In this document: one piece after another, positions 59,190 to 64,000 of the stretch
How positions within the stretch are numbered: the first letter of the stretch is position 1
How the letters are laid out: every line of letters starts with the position of its first letter
Origin: Drosophila miranda
Lineage: Eukaryota; Arthropoda; Insecta; Diptera; Drosophilidae
Direction of reading: 5' to 3'
Length of the DNA stretch: 64,000 nt
Assembly: GCF_003369915.1 (NCBI RefSeq)
Contig: NC_046677.1
Span: 8,928,001 to 8,992,000, forward strand
The notes under the pieces: model-generated
What the model saw: only the letters and a program-made list of their open reading frames with translations
Databases searched by the model: none
What the model was told of the DNA's origin: nothing
Position numbers and translations under genes: made by a program

Positions 59190-59575
59190 TGCTTAATCTA
59201 ATCAAATCCACGAAGGAAGCGTTTCCGACCCCATAAGGTACATATATTCTTGATCAGAATCAATAGCCGAGTCGATTGAGCCTCGATCTTGTTTGACGCC
59301 TAGTTCTCAGAGACTATAAGAGCTAAAGCAATGAAATTGTGCATCCAGACTCCTGTGATATCCAAATTGTTCCACGCCCTCTTCCGCCAAAAGGAACAAA
59401 TGAACTTTCAGTGTCTATGTAGCCTGGCCACGAGGCCAACTCATTTTCTATCTCTCTCTCACACACTCTGCGTCGTGCAGTGTACGTACCCTGGCGGAGG
59501 GCAGCCACACCGACTGACTGTCGGGTATAAATGTAGAGTCGCGGCCGTAGCTGCGGGTCCAATAATATTTCTGCT
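59190..59575 (-). repeat. DINE-1/SGM-like element, minus-orientation copy
   Basis: The reverse complement shows the same ordered blocks as 771-1345: CTCTACATTTATACCCGAC, a GCACGAC..GAG..GAGAGAGA region, TTGTTCCTTTTGGC, CAGGAGTCTGGATGCA, TTAGCTCTTATAGTCT, and GCTCAATCGACTCGGCTATT. It lacks the roughly 100 bp that carries the TATA/initiator pair in the first copy. It begins 65 bp beyond the tRNA-Asp gene. Confidence 0.65.
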
Positions 59576-60284
59576 TAAATATATTTTTGAAACATGAAAA
59601 ATATCTACATCTCTGGAAGGGGTGCCGCATTTACCATAGAATTTCGTCATCAGGCTCGTGGGCGTGGCAGCCCCACAAAAAAAAAAATCGAATAGAAAAC
59701 GCAAATTACGTGACAAGAGCGCGGGGAGGGAGGAATGGAGGGGAACAAGAACATTAAATCAGCAAAAAGCCACATTAAAAGCGCGAGTCTGCAACAAATT
59801 AATTTCGGGCCACACCGCTCTCCTCCTTCCGCCCCCCTGGCGCTATTACACCCCCATCCTCTTGGAGCTATTGCTGCAGGCGAGTGCTTAAATTAAGAGG
59901 CTGTAAAAGTCACGCGGTGAGTGAAAAGTAAAATCGGCTCGTGTCCGGAAACCCCCCAAGAATCCGCTGCGAGGCACTCAACAAGCGAAAGAGGCTTCAA
60001 GGGGGGGGGCGAACAGGCCCCATTTAGGGGTGTGGCACAGACGGGGGACAGGTGATGGTAACGGCCAATAAAAACAATTTTCAAAGTTAAGGGAATGGTA
60101 ATAGGTGAGGGCAGCTTTTTCGGAGAGTTAAATCAAAATCTTAAATTTTGAGTATTGTATTTTTTATATATTTTTTAGAAGAAAGTGGAAAATATTGTTT
60201 GTGCCGATTTTCTAGAGAAAGTTTTAGGGGTTTTCGTAGATTTAAGCATTCCACTCATTCAAAAGCATTCAAAAGCGAAGATGA

Positions 60285-60470
60285 CATATCCTTGAAATAT
60301 ATTATAGGCATTTTTGGGGAATCCATCTTAGAGTTATCTCTCTATTATTCAAAAACTATTGGGTCGTCGTCCATATCGGCGCATGCGAGCAAAGCGAGTG
60401 AGCCGGGGGTTGGCGCACGACCGAAACGAGTTCGTAGGGGTCTTGTCGTCTATTATTCCACAATTCTTTT
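60285..60470 (-). repeat. Interspersed repeat, unnamed family, copy 3
   Basis: The reverse complement contains CCCCCGGCTCACTCGCTTTG, CGCATGCGCCGATATGGACG and GACGACCCAATAGTTTTTG, matching 12610-12690 and, more weakly, 4300-4380. The GC-rich core stands out in AT-rich DNA. Confidence 0.55.
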
Positions 60471-63400
60471 TATAATAACATATTTTCTTAGAAGTTTACA
60501 TAGAAAATAAAAAAAATCTTTGCAGCCGTATAGATATGCCTTAAAAAAGCTTTAAAGAAACCCCTAAAAATGTACATATTTTAACGTTAGCGATACATAT
60601 GTATATAGTGCGTTTCTCTAACCTTAGAACAGCACTGTGCTGTTAGCACAAAGTAAACCTTTTCCTGATCTGCTTCAACAGATGTCGTGTTATCTAAGTA
60701 TCTGTGCAAACTATTCCTTTTTTCACTTTTAAAGATGTGAATCTACCCTCGAAGCTGTGTGAAAACCGCTGCTGAATGGCAGGTGATTAACACAGAGAAT
60801 GCAATTAGCATAGAGACCAAAAGTTGTCATTGTTATAGCTTTATTTTAGGGTATTCTTTTTTTTGCCTTGGCTAACAAGCTGCACAATGGAACGACCCTC
60901 TCGCCACTATCCCCACTGTCCACTTGCTCAGATACAGATACAGAAACAGATATAGATACATATAGCCATAGCCAGCCAGGAGCAGTAGCAGTGGCAGTCA
61001 ACCCGTCCGTCGCTTGTCACAACATCGACAGGACACGAAAAGTGGCTGCCACCTTTGGCCTTCACTGTGTGGCAGCGCCTCTGTGCCACGTTGCATCTAA
61101 TTGGTTTTTGTTTGTGTGTGTCTTTTTCTGGGGTCCTTCTCGCAGTCTTTCTTTTTGCCCAGCGCACTCTTGCTCTATCTTCTGCTCTGTGTCTGTGTCT
61201 CTTCCTCGTCATTGTTTCGTGCCAGCGACGTTTGCTTTTACTGTTTGCTCATTATAACGCCAGTTACCTGACGACCCACCCAACGACCCAACGTCCAACG
61301 AACAGGCGCGCATCGGGGCAGATAGGACACGGGACACACAGGTCTCTTGGAGACCCCGAACAGGGAAAGTTTTCCGCATTGCAGCAATTGCCGGGGACTT
61401 AACTCATTTTAAATGACAATCTAGCGTGCACAAATTAAGCACCCACCATCCATATCTCCTTAAACTTCTACATCTACAATTACTCTATGCTCCATGCTTC
61501 TTTCGCACCCGTACCCGTACACCCCCTTATCCTTCTGCTGGAGCCCCTCTATGCACTTCTCAGAATGCCTTCTTAGGCCACGCTGCAATCGCTTCAGTCG
61601 TCTCTCAGTGTGGCATAAAGTTCGATAAACTCTTTAAGTGACTTACTCATAATCGATTTTCATAACAGCGTACAGAATGGAACGGGACGGAACGGAACGG
61701 AAAAGAGCGGAAAACGCTCTTTAGAATGACGAGAACAAGGCGTAATGAAAGTTCATCGCGTTGACTGCGGCAATTTGCATATTTTTGCATGTTTTATTAT
61801 GCGGCAGACACACACACAAGCACACACGCTAATACATAAATTACACTCATTTTCAATGACAGGACGCCGGACGACAGACCGAAGGGACAGACACCGCACA
61901 GGCCTTTACCCAAAGCGACTGGTGAGCGGATCAGGCAGGAAGGCGTAACTTTATTACATGCCGCTCATGTCCGCTTTTGCTCGGAACGTTGCGTTTTAAA
62001 TATTTGATATCCACACACACACACACCCATGAACATATTTATAATTTACGTTTTTTTTTTCTCTCCCCACTTTCAGGGCCAACAGAGGCCCATTGTTTTT
62101 CGAGGCAGTGCCATGGCTCCCTGGTTCCATGGGGCAGGGTGTGTCGAGCCCTCATTTAAATAGCTCGCTTTGGAATAATTACACATAAGCTGGTTGTATA
62201 CTCAAACATGCATATGCAACGATTCATACATTAGCCATTATAATTCCCATAAAGCGATTCCTGTGCAACGACTGAGGGGTGCAACCCATCAAATGAGTTG
62301 CAGCACACGACTAAATTGCTTCATTTGCTTCGAAATTTCCAAGGAATTTCTGAGGTTTACAACTTTATGAGTGGATATATTCAGAATTGGAAATGGGACA
62401 GCATTTAATGTTTTATTCCAGGGATATTAGCGGATCAATTGCATAGCTTCATACAGCTTCTACATCTGTTATAATTTATATTTACTAATTAGTTCGTAGC
62501 TTTGACATTCTTGAAACCATTTTAATGATAAGTAGCTAATTTTCTTCAGCATTAATGCCACTAAAGAATTAACGTCTAAAAACCATAAACAATACCATAC
62601 AAAATGGCAAAGTAGAAGAAACATTAAAAATGATAGAAAACTTTAACTTTGGGTGGTATATCAATGATATCAGGTATACATTTCAACTCTATGGACACGA
62701 ATCGAAAATCCTGTAAAAGGTTGCCAAATTATTGTTAAAACTCATTAATTTTTGTGGATATCCACGCTGCAGATGGCGAGTACAAATTATGAAAGGCCAC
62801 AAAGGTTGCGGATTATATATGTAAAAATCCAAGTATGATAAAGTGATTTACTCATCTAGGAGTACTTTTGAGTCATCGCAAATACATTAAAAAGTTTTCA
62901 TTATTCGACAAATTTCCAAAAGGAAAAGCCAACTGCAGTCGCTGCAGTTGTCCCTTCTTTTCCATTTGTTCCACATAGTTTGTTGCCTTACGATTTTGCA
63001 TTCCCAAGTAGTTTTCACAAGGTTTATCCTTGAAATTGACTGGGAGAGGGTACAGAAGAGAGATAGCAGGATATGGCGATTTTAAAGTTGACTTTTTGGC
63101 CTATTAATTAATATAATTACAGCCATGTGGCTGACCTAGTTCGATGGCAGGAGGATCCCATCTTGAGTCACAAATTCCTAGTTCATGGGATGGGAGCAGC
63201 CCACCCCAGCCCGAACGGAGTGTAGAGTCAAGTCAAGTCTTTAATTACATTCGCTGGCAGAGGGCCCAACGCTCTCATAGTAGTCGACACATTTGTGCAC
63301 ATTTTCTTGGCCATTTTTGTGTGTGTGTTATCAATTTTTGGCTGTAATTACATTTCACTTGTACTCTACTCTGATAGAAATGCAGCCCAGGACCGACAGA

Positions 63401-64000
63401 GGCAAAGAGCAAACTCTGTGTGGAGGGAAATCGAAGGAAAAGTTTTGGCAACATGTGTCCTCCCACAAGACGCAAGGGGAGCAGGAGTAGGAGGCCAAGA
63501 AGCAGATTCACATTTCGTTTGCTCCACTTTCATTATTCTTTTCGGTTTTATTGTACCATTTTCTGGGCATCTTCCTTCTGATGCTTTTGATTGTTCTTGT
63601 TCTCGTTCTCATTCTCGTCGTTGGCTTTGGGATTTTGCAAATTTTGCAATTAGCTTAATTTGGTTTTTATTGGCGCACCACAATTATCAGCTGTTGGCTC
63701 GCTCCACTCCACTCCAGTCTCCAGTCTCCACTTTCCCCTCTCCAATCTGCAAGCACCACTCCAAGGGGCCAAATGAGTTTGACTTTCCCCCAGGCGTATT
63801 TGCATCTCTGCATCTGTGTATCCGTATCTGCATCTGTGTGAATCTGGCATTGCGCTTAGAAATGATCAAATTAAAAGTTAATGTCTTTCTTGTGTTTGCC
63901 CCCAAATGGATATTCAAGTAATGGTCTTGGCCAAGAGGCAGCTTGCCAATGGCCCTCTTTTTGGGATTTGGGGAACAAAGTTGGGCCAAATGGCTCCGAG

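Larger units (their letters stand above)
57741..64000 (-). other. Sema1a intron, 5' portion to window edge
   Basis: Intronic sequence upstream of the exon at 57740 (acceptor CATTTGCAG). The next 5' sema-domain exon was not found before 64000. It holds a tRNA-Asp gene, a DINE-1-like copy, another interspersed repeat copy and simple repeats (CA runs near 61806 and 62013, a G run at 60001). Confidence 0.6.

Noticed and set aside
61230..61290. Possible Sema1a donor (minus sense CGTCAG|GTAACT)
   Set aside because: The sequence upstream of it has no sema-domain reading frame or matching acceptor.

Overview
The window is eukaryotic nuclear DNA from a fruit fly. Gene content and order match the Hnf4 to Sema1a neighbourhood of Drosophila melanogaster 29E (Muller element B) as I recall it: Hnf4, Trs23, PrBP, CG9289, CG9287, Glutactin, Sema1a. 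DINE-1/SGM-type repeats and many diverged positions compared with remembered D. melanogaster proteins suggest an obscura-group species. Gene names rest on recognising the protein sequences; no search was run.

Layout. 1-3015 is a repeat block: two DINE-1/SGM-like segments around a 1.2 kb AT-rich minisatellite. 3015-9450 has no recognisable gene and ends in a CAG/CAA-rich 5' leader. Hnf4 runs from 9453 to 22446 on the plus strand, with a 10.6 kb first intron that holds a second likely promoter (about 17720-18044) and an alternative coding first exon (19395-19584). Trs23 (minus) converges on Hnf4 and diverges from the single-exon PrBP (plus). Next come three cholinesterase-like adhesion genes, CG9289 (+), CG9287 (+) and Glt (-). 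All three lack the catalytic serine. A C-type lectin domain lies between the first two. The two plus-strand paralogues each carry a tRNA-Asp gene in the equivalent first intron, in opposite orientation.

37100-43900 is AT-rich, gene-free sequence that is probably mostly Sema1a 3' UTR. From 43902 to the right edge the window belongs to Sema1a (minus). Sixteen coding exons between 44619 and 57740 give the C-terminal ~690 residues: second part of the sema domain, PSI domain, transmembrane segment and cytoplasmic tail. The 5' exons lie beyond 64000. The large introns contain a third tRNA-Asp and repeat copies.

The genes do not form one pathway: Hnf4 is a metabolic nuclear receptor, Trs23 a TRAPP vesicle-tethering subunit, PrBP a prenyl-binding chaperone, the esterase-like genes secreted or basement-membrane proteins, and Sema1a an axon-guidance ligand and receptor. 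The most notable observations are: a 238-codon open extension after the Sema1a TGA stop, carrying a PPxY motif and a basic cluster, which suggests stop-codon readthrough; a lectin gene whose signal-peptide end lies inverted next to its lectin domain; and the inverted tRNA-Asp pair sharing 5' flanks that brackets that lectin.
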